Below, piece by piece: positions 53,311-64,000 of a stretch of 64,000 nt of DNA. The position numbers were made by a program, and so were the translations under genes. Source of the stretch: Toxorhynchites rutilus septentrionalis (Eukaryota; Arthropoda; Insecta; Diptera; Culicidae). The notes under the pieces were generated by a model. It saw only the letters and a program-made list of their open reading frames with translations. It had not been told where the DNA came from and did no database searches. The first letter of the stretch is position 1, and each line of letters starts with the position of its first letter. The DNA lies in contig NC_073745.1 in assembly GCF_029784135.1 (NCBI RefSeq), forward strand, positions 316,112,287-316,176,286, read 5' to 3'.

Positions 53311-55869
53311 ACCTTCAATAACATTAGTGGAACAAGTCAAAGTACAAGTCAAAAATGTACAATTAAATACATTTATTTCAGTTTTGTCAACAAATAACTG
53401 CCGCTGGTTGCCAAATCCGAATAACGAGATACTAAGGGAAGTAATCCAAAAGGCAAAACGTATAATTGTATTATTATGGTGATCGCCTGGTTGCGAAGTA
53501 TGTCGATGGAAAAGGAGTTTTCAATTTTTTATACATCCTTCAAACGTGCTAACAACGTCATATTGTCTCCGCTAATGATAGTTGTTATACCTTTCGGTAA
53601 TTAGGAAATATAATATTCTACTCGGGGGTATTTTTAATTTTAAAAAATATCTCTGAACATATAAAATGCCGATTTTATTCACACATACTCCGATATTCAG
53701 TAATTTGAAGAAAATAATGTTTTACCTATCAATTATTCAATAATCGATAATTTTATAGAATGATTTCGATTGAATATTTATTAGTATTGCTTTTGGTTTT
53801 CGTTTGAACTTTGTTTCATCTTTGAACACTTTATTCATTTTTTAATGATTCATTGATACAAGTCAACCGCAGCCTGACATCTGATCAACTAGTCGCTCGC
53901 AATGACATAAATTTTGGCCACTCCTAATAAAGAGGTATTCCTCACAGGTTTAAACAAAAAAGTCGTTTCTATGTGTGACGCAAGGTATAGACCAAGAGGT
54001 TATTGGCGACTAAAGTTCTTTGTTTTGGGTATCATCTCACGGCACCACACTCTGAATGAGCCGCAGTGTGGGGCAACATACGACAAAATGTATCAAAACA
54101 TGGGATCAATAACATTCAAACACAATTCATGGGTGATCAGAGCGGAAATATGTCCCACACATTGCGTTAAAGAAATTGTTCGTAGCACTGGCTAATGAAC
54201 GGAAATCATATTTCCTCCATTTGACAGGTGTAGAATTGTATCCCTTTGTCACAAATCAGGAGACGCTCGAGAAGCTGTTTTTGATAATGGAGAAGTGCTT
54301 TGCTGGATTAAAACCGTATCAAACCAGGTAATGATCAATAACCTTTAACATTTTACACTGCAGTTAAGAATTCCATTTTCAACCAGAACCTTTTTTATTT
54401 GAATAAAAGAAGGGAGGGAGCAAACCATAACGATCATTCCTGCTCATTAGATTCAGCTAATTAAAATTCAACACACCACTCTTAAACACTACATTAAAGT
54501 CGTCATCTGCTTGGCACGCGACTTAAATCCCATCCGCGCGGTGCAAAGAGTGTGATGGAAAAAAAAGCGATGGGTGGCGATCTATTTCGGAAAACCAAAC
54601 ACTCTTTTATTCCTTTTGGATTTAATTTTTTGTCGTATTTCCGAATGTCTGTGGAAGAAAGATTGCATCCGAAACTGAAACTGTTTCTGGAGTATCTGCT
54701 GGTAGCTCTTAATATATTATCTCGCGCAATCTCATACCGATGGCGGACGATTTCTGCATGTGGAACTCGCTTTCTTCTTTGTTTTGGGTGTGTCTATGAA
54801 TTTCTCAGTCACTTGATTCGAATCATTTGCTGTTAGACATTTTTTTCCTTCTTTCAAACGATAAAGCCGACTCCTTAAGGGTGTGATTCAGCGTGTGCGC
54901 GTGTGGTGTTGCCGAAAAATGCGCCATCTGTCTAAAGTCCCAGACCGTGGCCCCTAAATCGCTAGGTTTGGCTTTTTTTTTGTAGTCTTTCAGCTCGGAA
55001 CGGCGGGAGAGATTTTTTCGCTGCCACTTCTTCGCACAACTGGAGAAGTTATGTATAGATTTATCTCCAAGTTGGCCTTCACAAACTCGAGACAAACTGC
55101 ATCTTCTGAGTTTTTTTTTACTCACCATCTTGTGCATTCTTCCAGTAGGATTGAAGATTCAAGGTGATCTATAATTGTTGCCTAAGTCACTTACCGTCTG
55201 TTTCCCGCCGAATTTTCTGGTGAATTCGGAATTAACCCGGCATGTTTTCGGGAAACATGCATCAACATCAACAGAGAGGACTAATTTTAACAGTGTGACA
55301 CTCCAGAGAGTTCCGATTCTACCACCCGAAAAAGACCATAAATAACACTTTAATTGCAACCCAACATGATTCAACGCCCTTCGGGAAGGAGCTTGCTCTT
55401 TGTCCGTTTAGCTGGTGCGGGGCGAACGATCTAACTGAAGGAAAAGGGTTAAGGCATGAAGCTGATCACGAGGCGGGATTGGTGAGTCGAAGTAGAAAGG
55501 GTGACGGGAAGATGCATATGATTATGATTGATGACAACTGGCTTCGCGTAGATGCGGCAAGCACAGCCACGAGATGAAATTCTGACAAATTACCTTTCCG
55601 CTGTATTTGCTTCCTAGAATTGGTTCCGTCACTCATTAGCAGCACTTATGAGTGCGCGGAAAAGCTGATCGAATGTTAATACTTTCCGTCCACTCGTTTG
55701 TGATAATCAGTTTTTACATTGTCAGAAGGGAGTAAACCAAAGGCATCACTTTCTCCAATGTAGATTCTCGACAGTAATGGCGGGATGCAAGAAGGTGATG
55801 AGTCGAGTTTTCTTCAGCCTGTTGCATTTCTGATTGACAGGAAAATGGATGAGAATGGATTTCAATTTC
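53311..55869. other. Spacer, no gene recognised
   Basis: Frames at 53914-54195, 54552-54836 and 54823-55137 show no motifs and no splice structure that joins them. The sequence is less repetitive than its surroundings, so unrecognised exons or introns of a larger gene are possible. (TTCAATTTCAAT) at 55858 begins the LINE tail. Confidence 0.35.
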
Positions 55870-57600
55870 AATTTATTCATATAAAGGCTACAGTGTAAGG
55901 AAAAATCCTTTTAAATTACTGTAACGCGCGAGTATTTAACGTATTCTGTTCTGAATGCAAACTAACAATTTATCTCACAATAAAATTTACTACTCAGTCG
56001 TGCTAATTCCTCCCGTTGAACCATTCAATGCTGTCTTCGCGGAAACCGTTGAGCGAAACATTATTTTTAATATCGCTAGGAAGCCGATTCCAAAATGCTA
56101 TTCCCCTTACAAAAAAGTATTACCATAATGGGACGTGCTGTGGATCGGTAAAACATAATTCAGTACATGATCACTTCTAAAAGGTACATGTTTTTCGTGT
56201 AAATATGTTGATGTCGTAAAATTAATTATTTTGTGTAATAAAAGACAAGTTCTGAGCTTGAAGAATTCATAGAAAGGACAACCAAGTAATCGATGTTGAA
56301 GATGTGTTACTCTAGAAAAGCGTGTTAGATTAAAAACATAGCGACTATACGAATTTAGAGATACCCGTAGTCTATCTAACGCTCTAGCTGAAGCGTTTAA
56401 AAGCTGCGAATTACCATACAAATGAAACACAAATTTCTATATCACACGAGAATTAATCAAGAAAATGCAACAGAATTATGCATCTGGAGGTTTTAGGGTG
56501 CAATAAATGTTTCTATGGCGGTTTGGGGGGCGGTGTTTCTGCCATACAAATGAAACCCTATTCTGCATTACTCGATAACTAATGCAGCAAACGAAACCAA
56601 ATCAGGTATATGGAGGTTTTAGGGCGCAATAAATGTTTTCACGGTGGTTAGACACTCCACCCCCTCTCTAAGGGTGGGCTGTTATACAAATGAAAAACAA
56701 ATTTCTGCATAACTCGAAAACTAATCAAGCAAATGGAGCTAAATTTGGCATGTTAAGATTTTAGGGGGCACGAAACGTTTCTATGGAAAAAAATAATGTG
56801 ATATTATAATGATGAGTTTTGGTAGAAGTACTAGGATTTTTTTGGTAAAAGATAAATTCAACGGGGTCGATTAGAAGATCAATCAATGAACAGTTCTGCG
56901 ATTGGACTCATGAACTTGCGCTTAGTAAGAAAACGTGAATGTTTGAAGGTATTAATGATAAAATTCGAACAAAAATATTCATTTATCCCATCGGCAGAAT
57001 TAGCAAATTGATCAGTTTGATCGGAATTATTGACAACATTAAGCTGTTTGAGTTTGATCCACAAGTCTCTATTAGAAGAGGATGGGAATAAATTTCGTGA
57101 CACATAATTGGCTTTGGCTGAATTGATCAAACTAGTTACCCTGTTTCGTAGTCTTATATATTGAACATGGTCAGCCTCATTCCAAGTTCTTTTCCATAAA
57201 GAATAGGCAACGTCACGTTCCACCGTGGATCGTAACATTTCGTTATTGAACCATGGGTTCTTTTGAGGTCTACATGCGCGAAGTGGAATAAACGTTTCGT
57301 AAAGCTCCAGAATACTTCTGTTAAAGAAGTTCGCAGCTACATCTGAATCTGTCATGCTGTGTAGCAAATTCAAGTTCATTACACAAACAGCATCAGTGAG
57401 TGAATCATTATTGATGTTGAAATAATCCCGATCCCGTCACCGGAAGGGCAGAAGGACATCGAATTATTCATATGTCCGAATAACGGAACGAGGATGTCAA
57501 AACAATCAAGAATATAAAACCTATATACATTGTAAACTATATTAATCTCAAAGTAGTTTCGATGGTTATTACTACAACATGATCTTATAATGTACATCAC
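55870..57600 (-). pseudogene. Non-LTR retrotransposon relic (endonuclease end, linker and RT C-terminus)
   Basis: Read minus: about 57600-57430 has DHVVVITIE-like endonuclease end and DYFNINNDSLTDAV. The 57379-56879 frame has FFNRSILELYETFIPLR, NPWFNNEMLRSTVERD, LRNRVTSLINSAKANYVSRN and DGINEYFCSNF, the linker before RT in jockey/I/CR1-type LINEs. The RT core is missing. 56430-56107 continues with the C-terminus (RYVFNLTRFSRVTHLQHRLL, VLPIHSTSHYGNTF) and a shifted RGIAFWNRLPSDIKNN to a stop at about 56003. The tail ends in TTGAAATTGAAAT repeats. A tandem-repeat insertion (56431-56870) separates the halves. Confidence 0.8.
56431..56870 (-). repeat. ~125-bp tandem repeat units, inverted, inside a LINE
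   Basis: Three units carry ATAACTCGAAAACTAATCAAG, TTTTAGGGxGCAATAAATG and TACAAATGAAACACAAATTT, the complement of the units at 31324-32082. They interrupt the LINE between linker and C-terminal sequences. Confidence 0.7.
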
Positions 57601-57617
57601 CTAGATACGAAATTACA

Positions 57618-58313
57618 TCACGACTTTGTAGCAATCTTCTGTCCCAGGCAAATGGTAATGAGCTCAGCTTTTATTATGTCTAGATCTTCCTTCAGCTTCT
57701 GTTTCCCCTTGCTCAAGCATTCAATATATTCTACATGCAACGTCTCTAAATTTGTTATCAACTGTCTAACATATCTCTGCAAATCGGCGATCAAAGTTTT
57801 CGGGTTGTCTTTCACATTCTTATTGTTTCTAGATCTTCTAAAAACACTTTTTGGAGTAGTAAACAAGCTATGGCTATGAAACACATCCACAAAACGCAAT
57901 TCGGCTTTCTTCGTTTGCTCAATAATATTGTTGTATTGAAACGTTAGGTTATTGAGTGTATTATCCATGCTTGTGATGCAATTTGTGTATTCAACTCCAG
58001 CAAGATTAATGTTCACATCTACGCTCTTGTTCAAAAATTCCAGACAAATATGATTCACGGTGCTTTGTTGATGACTTATTTGGTAATCAACTGCATGTTC
58101 CTGGTTGACCACGAACAGTGTGGAATCTGCTTTCGTCTTCAAGATGTTCTCATAAAAACTGTTCATCGCCTCATCTGCAGCTATGCGCAAGTCTGTCACT
58201 TCCGATACGTGCAGCTTAGGGACAACTTTGGATGTACTAATCAGGTGCTTGCCGAATCCCGCTTGAGATAGAACAACACCCAGTACTGAAGCAGTGATGA
58301 TCGCCGTTTTCAT
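57618..58313 (-). CDS. Predicted secreted protein, 231 aa, family unknown
   Basis: The start is the ATG at 58311-58313 (MKTAIITASVLGVVLSQAG), which gives a clean signal peptide; the longer open frame begins upstream without an ATG and is not used. The mature chain of about 210 residues is mostly amphipathic helix, with ILKTKADSTLFVVNQEHAVDY, then four cysteines (ICLEF, TNCIT, IECLS, ITICLG), likely two disulphides, an FRRSRNN basic cluster at about residue 160 and a lysine-rich C-terminal helix. NLTF and NKS sites could be glycosylated. The pattern loosely recalls insect TsetseEP/DUF725 secreted proteins, but I cannot confirm that. It is a single exon with a matching core promoter. No frameshift, so it is probably an expressed host gene. 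Confidence 0.78.
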   Translation of the reverse strand: MKTAIITASVLGVVLSQAGFGKHLISTSKVVPKLHVSEVTDLRIAADEAMNSFYENILKTKADSTLFVVNQEHAVDYQISHQQSTVNHICLEFLNKSVDVNINLAGVEYTNCITSMDNTLNNLTFQYNNIIEQTKKAELRFVDVFHSHSLFTTPKSVFRRSRNNKNVKDNPKTLIADLQRYVRQLITNLETLHVEYIECLSKGKQKLKEDLDIIKAELITICLGQKIATKS

Positions 58314-58368
58314 TTTGAGTTGTGTATTATTGAAACCATTCAATATCCCACGATTCAAGACTATTCTG

Positions 58369-58410
58369 AACTGAGTGAAGCCTCTGGTAGCCAGCAATTC
58401 CAACTTATAT
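58369..58410 (-). promoter_or_regulatory. TATA box and initiator of the secreted-protein gene
   Basis: On the minus strand ATATAAG (58410-58404) is followed about 32 bp later by CACTCAGTTC (58377-58368), which contains the arthropod TCAGT initiator with the start A near 58372. The ATG is about 60 bp further, giving a short 5' UTR. Confidence 0.7.
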
Positions 58411-58429
58411 TCGGCCACTCGTGCAACAT

Positions 58430-59215
58430 TGCGGTCTCTTGAATTTGCATCTTTTGATGATTCGATACGGCAGCTAATCAGTGCCGGAGCGGATTAACCG
58501 TGTTTAATTAGTGCAAATTGTGTTCAGAAAAGATTAGTTGAAATAAAAAACGAACCGACGGAGGACTTATTATTCCGAATGGAACACAATGTTTTCAGAT
58601 AAGTCGTCGGATACGACGTCATATCTACACGTCATACTTGAACGCCAGTAGCTGAGTTTGATATTTGTGGTGGTGATAAGGCGGTGTAGGTCATAATGAC
58701 TTTCTACAGTTTAAGATTTGTGATAAGAGTAAGACGTGCGATATTTGTTTCGAGAAAAATAGCCCATTATACGTTACACAAAACAGACTTTCCGGGGGTT
58801 TAGAAGTTATCGATGTTGAAATATGCAACACAAAAACTTGTTTTTTTTCTCAATGTTCAAATCTATTGTTTCGGAAGTAAATCGATGACTGGAGAACTCG
58901 TCACTGGAAAAAAACACTTCCCGACGCTTCGACGCTTCGACACTTCGACCGACAAGTTATAGTGAATTAAACACGATTTTTTATCCGCTTCGGACTGAAA
59001 ATAAACTTGTTTTTACTGTACATCTCACTCGCTGAGGAGTTTTATTTTAAATACTTTTTTTCTTTATGATTTTTGATTATAATAAAAATAATCGTTTTTG
59101 TTGAATAGTTGCAAATAGGGCTTGAAAAATTTAGAAACCGAAATTACAAAACGAATTGTATCGCGAGATTGGTTGAAGTTGAAAAAATATTTTTATATTA
59201 AAATACAGATAATTT
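58430..59215. other. Upstream flank, nothing else recognised
   Basis: It has GATAAG and AT-rich sequence, plus GACGCTTCGACGCTTCGACAC, a short tandem of CTTCGACG near 58920. It may contain distal control sites for the 58313 gene. Confidence 0.35.
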
Positions 59216-59239
59216 AATGTTATTCTCAAAAAAAATACT

Positions 59240-59800
59240 GAAAAATTTATTCCGTTATAGTTTTGATGAATTTTCGTACTTTACCTCGGATGCCCTCCTT
59301 CAAAGTTTGGACACTCTGTTGGTCAACCTCAGCGACCATCCCGAGTCACTTTGGCCCCCTTCTGCAATTTCCGCTCGAAAATTGCCCAATATTTTTCGAT
59401 TGGGCGGAACTGAGGGAAATTTCGAGGATTTAGATCTTTTTCGATGTAATCAATCTCATTGTCACGCTACTATTGGCAGCTTGCCAAATCTGGCTAAAAC
59501 ATCACCGGACCTTTGTGAGCCTTAATAAATGGAAGGAGACGTTTCTGCATGCATTCTTCCCTGTTCTTTGTATTGTTTCTAACGAGAACATGGGATTTTT
59601 GTCCACAGCTGCAAATCTCTTGCCAAATCAAGAACTTCCTGGTGGTTATCATCGAAGACGAACATAAATTTACTGGGGATGTCGTCTTGCAGGATTTCAG
59701 GGCCGGGAGCTGTCCAAAATCCTGCTTCAAATACGTTCCGCCATCCATCAACATGCATTCTTCGTAGTTCATCAAAACCATGTTGTACAAGCACATGATA
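59240..59800 (-). pseudogene. Tc1/mariner (DD37E/DD41D-like) transposase relic
   Basis: Minus-strand pieces MDGGTYLKQDFGQLPAL (first catalytic region, with the DDET-type motif decayed to DGGT), FLIWQEICSCGQKS (as in VWQAICSCGKRS of the element at 28692), ECMQKRLLPFIKAHKGPVMF and, in shifted frames, a PIEKYWAIF-like motif near 59390. No inverted ends were found. It is older than the 28692 element. Confidence 0.75.
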
Positions 59801-59872
59801 TGGTCACATGATTTTACATGGTCACATGAGCGTCCTGTTCAGCTGCTTGCAGGCACGGAAATTATAATAAGA

Positions 59873-61647
59873 GCAATTCCAAATGAAATTGACAAATGAC
59901 AAAACATGAGTATTTTTGATTCGAATGAAAGTTTGTATTCCGTTTGGGTTGGAGGAAATATGAGTTTTCCACAGCAATTGGGATTTTTTTGACTCAAGCG
60001 TAACTTTTGAAAAGGTCGTATCGATTTTAGTAGGAGAAATCTTTGATAATTTATATCTCAAAAACTATGAGTCGTACAGAAATAGTGTCTTAGAAAGAGT
60101 TATAGAGTATTGGTGTCTAAACATGAAAAAAATATACACTGAGAAAAAAAAATTTAATTTGCAATATCCAAAATACATATTTTTTGTTTTTTTTTATTTT
60201 TTTCATATAAAATAGAAGTCATGTAGAAAATTTAAAAAATGGGTCCAAGATGGTAAAACTATTTTTGACGAACCTTGTGCAACATCGAGTTTTTATGAAT
60301 TTTCGAAACTTTGAATTTTTGTATATTAACAATCATTTTTAGCCACAAATTATGATTCCTGATGTGATTTAAAACAAAAAATCTCATTATAAATCTCCTT
60401 CTAAATGCAGCCATTCTCGAGATATTTTGAAACATATTTCTAATTTATTGTCTTTTTTATAGTAAGTTTTTTTTTCCAATATATATATTTTTATCAAGGC
60501 TCATATGACGTTAGCCTGACGGGGCCGGGAGTTCAATATTTTGACAGTTTTTCTTATTATCTATGTTAGTAATATGTAACCGATTACTCGCGGTCGGCTC
60601 GAGGTTAGTATTACAGGTGTTTTCGTAATTGGGATGTTGCTGCCTCCAATGCTCTGTACGTGTGCCCGACACGGGATACTTCCTATTGGGATGCAGCTGA
60701 CCATTAATCAGAAACGTCCCCTAGTCTGTACCTCATATCTAGCGTGGTGCGTCTTCTCGACTCGAGGAATCCAGGATAGAATGGTCACTAGCCGGCGCAA
60801 TTATCAGATAAAAAAAGATTTTTTAATACGGCTACGTTTTGTGTTAACCCACATGTCTTCGAATGTTTTTCAACGTAACTCCTAAACATATATTTTTACC
60901 ATAATGATGTATTTGGAAAAGTTGTTGGAAATTATAAGCAAATTCATAAAATTTCATGAACATGACGGTATAACACGACAAACATATTAAAAGGGAATAT
61001 TTACTATAAAAACGACAATAAATTAAACATATTTTTCAAAATATCTCGAGAATGACTACATTTAGAAGGAGATTTATAATGAGCTTTTTTGTGTTAAATC
61101 ACATCAGGAATCATAATTTGTGGCTAAAAATGATTGTTAACATACAAAAAATTCGAAGTTTCTGAAATTCATAAAAATAAGTTTCTGAAATTCATAAAAA
61201 AGTTCGTCAAAAATAGTTTTACCATCTTGGACCCATTTTTTAAATTTTCTACATTACTTCTATTTTATATGAAAAAAACTAGAAAAATTTTCAAAATTGC
61301 CAAGTATTTTGGATATTGCAAATTAAAGTTTTTTTTTGTAAATAAAAAAAGAGTACTATTGTTTTTCTAAGAGTATTTTTTTTTTCATGTTTAGACATCA
61401 ATACTCTATAACTCTTCCTAAAACACTATTTCGGTACGACTCATAGTTTTTTAGATATCAATTATCAAAGATTTCTCCTACTAAAATCGATACGCCTCTT
61501 TTCAAAAGTTACGCTTGAGTCAAAAAATTCCCAATTGCTGTGGAAAACTTATATTTTCTCCAACCCAAACGGAATACAAACTTTCATTCGAATCAAAATT
61601 CATGTTTTTAAAATCTGCATGTTTTGGACGATTTCATTTGGAATTGC
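59873..61647. mobile_element. Foldback element with about 600-bp inverted arms
   Basis: The ends are GCAATTCCAAATGAAAT and its exact complement. The arms (59873-60480 and about 60960-61647) match through AATTGGGATTTTTTGACTCAAG, AAATCGATACGxCxTTTTC, GGGTCCAAGATGGTAAAAC and TTCTCGAGATATTTTG, with moderate divergence. The AT-rich arms have no ORF of note. The spacer holds a LINE fragment. No target duplication was fixed. Superfamily unassigned. Confidence 0.8.
60510..60800 (-). mobile_element. LINE 3' fragment inside the foldback
   Basis: ACCGATTACTCGCGGTCGGC then TCGAGGTTAG matches the 3' region of the LINE at 9240-9290 and 34260-34300 (CGATTACTCGCGGTCGACTCGAG). The remainder (CGTGTGCCCGACACGGGATA, TCGACTCGAGGAATCCAGGA) is relatively GC-rich and is not shared with those copies, so it comes from a related element. 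Confidence 0.55.
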
Positions 61648-61659
61648 ACAAATGTCAAA

Positions 61660-64000
61660 ACTAGGGATATTTTATCTAACTCAGATTCCGTGAACGCAGA
61701 GCAGAACGAAAAAGAGAATGAACGAAACTGAATGAATCAACTGTGGCCTGCTGTGATTGTGAGGCTTGGTGTTGGTTCATTTGCGGTACCCTGAATGCAA
61801 TGGTGATCGAATGTGGTCTGAAATTCAGCTGAAAAGATTGATGCGGAAGAGACATTTCCAAGCACTGGAATTGAGTATTGTATCCAATAACCGCTTTTTT
61901 GTCGGTACGTGGTTCGTGTACTGCGCCTACTTTTTTTAATCATAAGGTAATATGTGTGACGCAAAACACCACTGCAGTATGTTGCTCATTTCAGATTTAC
62001 AATAAGCACATTACTAAGCATGTTTGACTCATCCAAAAACAGAAGCTGCTACATAGGCATGTGACAAGATTCGATTTCAAATATGCGTCACTGATCATAA
62101 CAAAGCGGGCTTACTTTTGCTCTCATCGTACAAGCACCATGTGAATATCACGATGACTCAGATATGTTTTGTCTCCGTCACTTAAATAGCCGTCATTTGA
62201 AGGCAAAGTCCACCCCTCCGCACTCCAATATTTGAGGTGAGTCGCAATAGCTTACGCTTTTCCAAACTAACTCATCGCCACCTAAGAAAAGCAAGAAGCT
62301 GAAGCAACTTGAAGATTTTGTCCAAAAATAGCGTCTACGACTACTACTGTTGGCACAAGTTCTGATTAACCGACAGTGCCGATGTCGATGGCTGGTAGTT
62401 GCTGCCGATCGTTTTCTGGATACCACCCAACGCCACTACTCCCCTTCGGTGGTTTCGGGGTGTGTACAATGAAAATTCTTCGAAAGCGGTCGGGCGCACG
62501 CACCGTTTTTCGTCGCAAGGTCAAAAACCTGTGCGTGTGGAACTCCAAACTAAGAAGTTGGCAACTATTTTTAGTGCATGCCATGATCGGGGGACTCCAC
62601 ACTCCTCGATGGTTCTCCTCATTCGGGAGCAGTTTATGAGTTCATTACTACCTGGCCGACGGCTCAAAAAAAAACACAGAGTCAGCTTCGGCAGGTTCTG
62701 TTCCGCAGATGGTCTCTCTGGTAGAGAAATTGCGAGCGGAAAGCACGAAGTAGTGGAATTATTCATGTACTGAGCTGGCAGTCAGGGCAGCTGGTATGTC
62801 ACAGCGGGACACGGTCGTTAACTATAATAGGGATGTGGATGGTAGCGGCCTATGATTTCGCTTAGTAGCCCCGTGTGTTCGAGCCATTCAGGAAATGGAC
62901 GAAAATAGTTTCGGTGGAAAGCGAAAGGCGACGAGCAGAGCTTGGAGTTTAGTATTTGTCAAAATATTAATCGTTGGCAAAGTTAACAGTATGTGTAAGT
63001 GAATATGACACATCTTTCCTAAGCTGGGTAACTGACATGTATGATTTCAAACAATGATAGTGCAAAGTACACTTCAATCTATAGTACTGATTTAATCCAG
63101 TTCAAATATTCGATCAATACAAGTCCGCGATTGTTTGCTCACTTGCGCAACCAAAAGATATTCTTCTGTTGAGGAGTGGAATTTTTCCTTTCGCGCGCAT
63201 CGATTTGTTTGCTTGTTTACGAAATCTGATTGCAATCGACAGAGGAATGGAGAAGGAACACTGCTCGAAAACGAAGAAGACTGCCGTTTTTCCAATCGGG
63301 AATGTTCGAACTTTGTGGGGAAATTCATTGAATGCAAGCGCAGCCACACACTCACACGCACTCACGAAATGTGTGCACTGTTTTCCTCAAGAAAACCTAT
63401 GCAACCGTTACATGGATAGTGCAGCGACTTTGGAGTCTAAATGCTAAAAATAGAGGGGCACTACGATGGTGCCAGCCAGCGGAAAATAGTACCGTTGAAC
63501 CGTGGAGGAAAATGTTGTTGAACCTATTGGGGGATTGGGAATTTTCAATGCCCGAAGGGTGAATGAACTTGGGTGATGGGATTGTTTCGTTTGGAGAAGT
63601 GAGCTCAGTAAACTTAAAGTTGTGATGAGATGGAAACCTTGCAAGTGAAATGGCAAACTAAATGTGTGGAATAGTATAGTGGCTGAACGATAATCGAAAC
63701 AGAATGAATCACGATTTGCCCTTTACTTTTTGCTCGAGAACTGAGGTCCTTGAGGAGAATGTCTAAACGAGTGCTGCTTACTCATATTCTCGTGGAATTA
63801 ATGTATTATTAAGGATCAACTAGTCATCTTTATGGTCGCCTTATGATCACCCTCAAACACAGCTGCCACGCGACGCTTATGATATTCAATGTCATGAAAA
63901 GAGGCAATGAATTTGAAAATAAAAAATCGTAGGTTTCATAACGTTATAACCACTCAATTTTTTTTAGTTTCCAAAGTTATGTGAAAACTCGGTGAAAATG
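61660..64000. other. Unassigned, mostly non-repetitive sequence
   Basis: Several overlapping short frames (62193-62773, 63092-63656) run on both strands without motifs. 62380-62760 and 63130-63560 are less AT-rich than the rest. The CACACACTCACACGCACTCAC tract is near 63343. Possibly intron or exon sequence of a gene extending beyond the window, but no splice-supported coding exon was found. Confidence 0.35.

Noticed and set aside
53914..54195. A 93-residue frame at 53.9 kb
   Set aside because: No recognised homology and no promoter or splice context; left as unassigned spacer.
58314..58418. A 35-residue upstream extension of the secreted-protein frame
   Set aside because: It would start at GTG, overlaps the TATA/initiator, and would bury the signal peptide; the ATG at 58313 is the better start.
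62193..62773. Overlapping frames up to 124 residues near 62.4 kb
   Set aside because: Overlapping in several frames on both strands, no domain or signal peptide, no splice support; consistent with locally GC-richer sequence.

Overview
This window is insect nuclear DNA, most likely from a culicine mosquito (Aedes-like). Evidence: AT-rich sequence, short 56-65 bp GT-AG introns, an arthropod TATA plus TCAGT core promoter, a Feilai-like tRNA SINE, an RTE-clade LINE, a mosquito-type ITmD37E transposon, mariner copies and several MITE families. The species call is an inference; no search was run.

Only three genes look intact: a CRAL-TRIO lipid-transfer protein (10265-11310, minus, one intron), a 13-finger C2H2 zinc-finger protein (36574-38558, plus, two introns) and a small predicted secreted protein of unknown family (57618-58313, minus, with a recognisable core promoter). 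They sit in unrelated sequence and form no operon or pathway. Almost everything else is mobile or repetitive.

Layout. 1-9.5 kb: nested copies of a repeat superfamily (called R1, R2 and R3 here) that carries decayed replication-dependent histone genes, plus a dead mariner at 3.7-4.9 kb. 10-12.4 kb: CRAL-TRIO gene and upstream sequence. 12.4-13.3 kb: small repeats. 13.35-24.8 kb: a giant composite of inverted arms and ~118-bp satellite units bounded by TTA, holding two solo LTRs, an R1 copy, three MITE-scale insertions and a SINE. 25-32.2 kb: a MITE, then a four-level nest (tandem-repeat array, RTE LINE, hAT, ITmD37E), each level with its own target-site duplication. 34.1-34.8 kb: truncated I-clade-like LINE. 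35-39.5 kb: zinc-finger gene between two direct copies of a repeat with tRNA-like promoter boxes. 39.8-42.3 kb: R3 copy. 44.7-49.3 kb: R2 containing a 1.4-kb palindrome of two divergent histone H3 relics and a third tandem H3 relic. 49.4-53.3 kb: mariner relic, pogo-like MITE holding a second mariner, and a Tigger-like element holding the same satellite. 55.9-58.4 kb: LINE fragment next to the secreted-protein gene. 59.2-61.6 kb: Tc1/mariner relic and a long foldback element. 61.7-64 kb: nothing recognised.

The most notable signal is the R1/R2/R3 superfamily. Its ends carry a short hairpin (GACGTAG-GA-CTACGTC), its interiors carry H2A or H3 relics with the histone 3' stem-loop, and an R1 filled site and the matching empty site are both present in this window.
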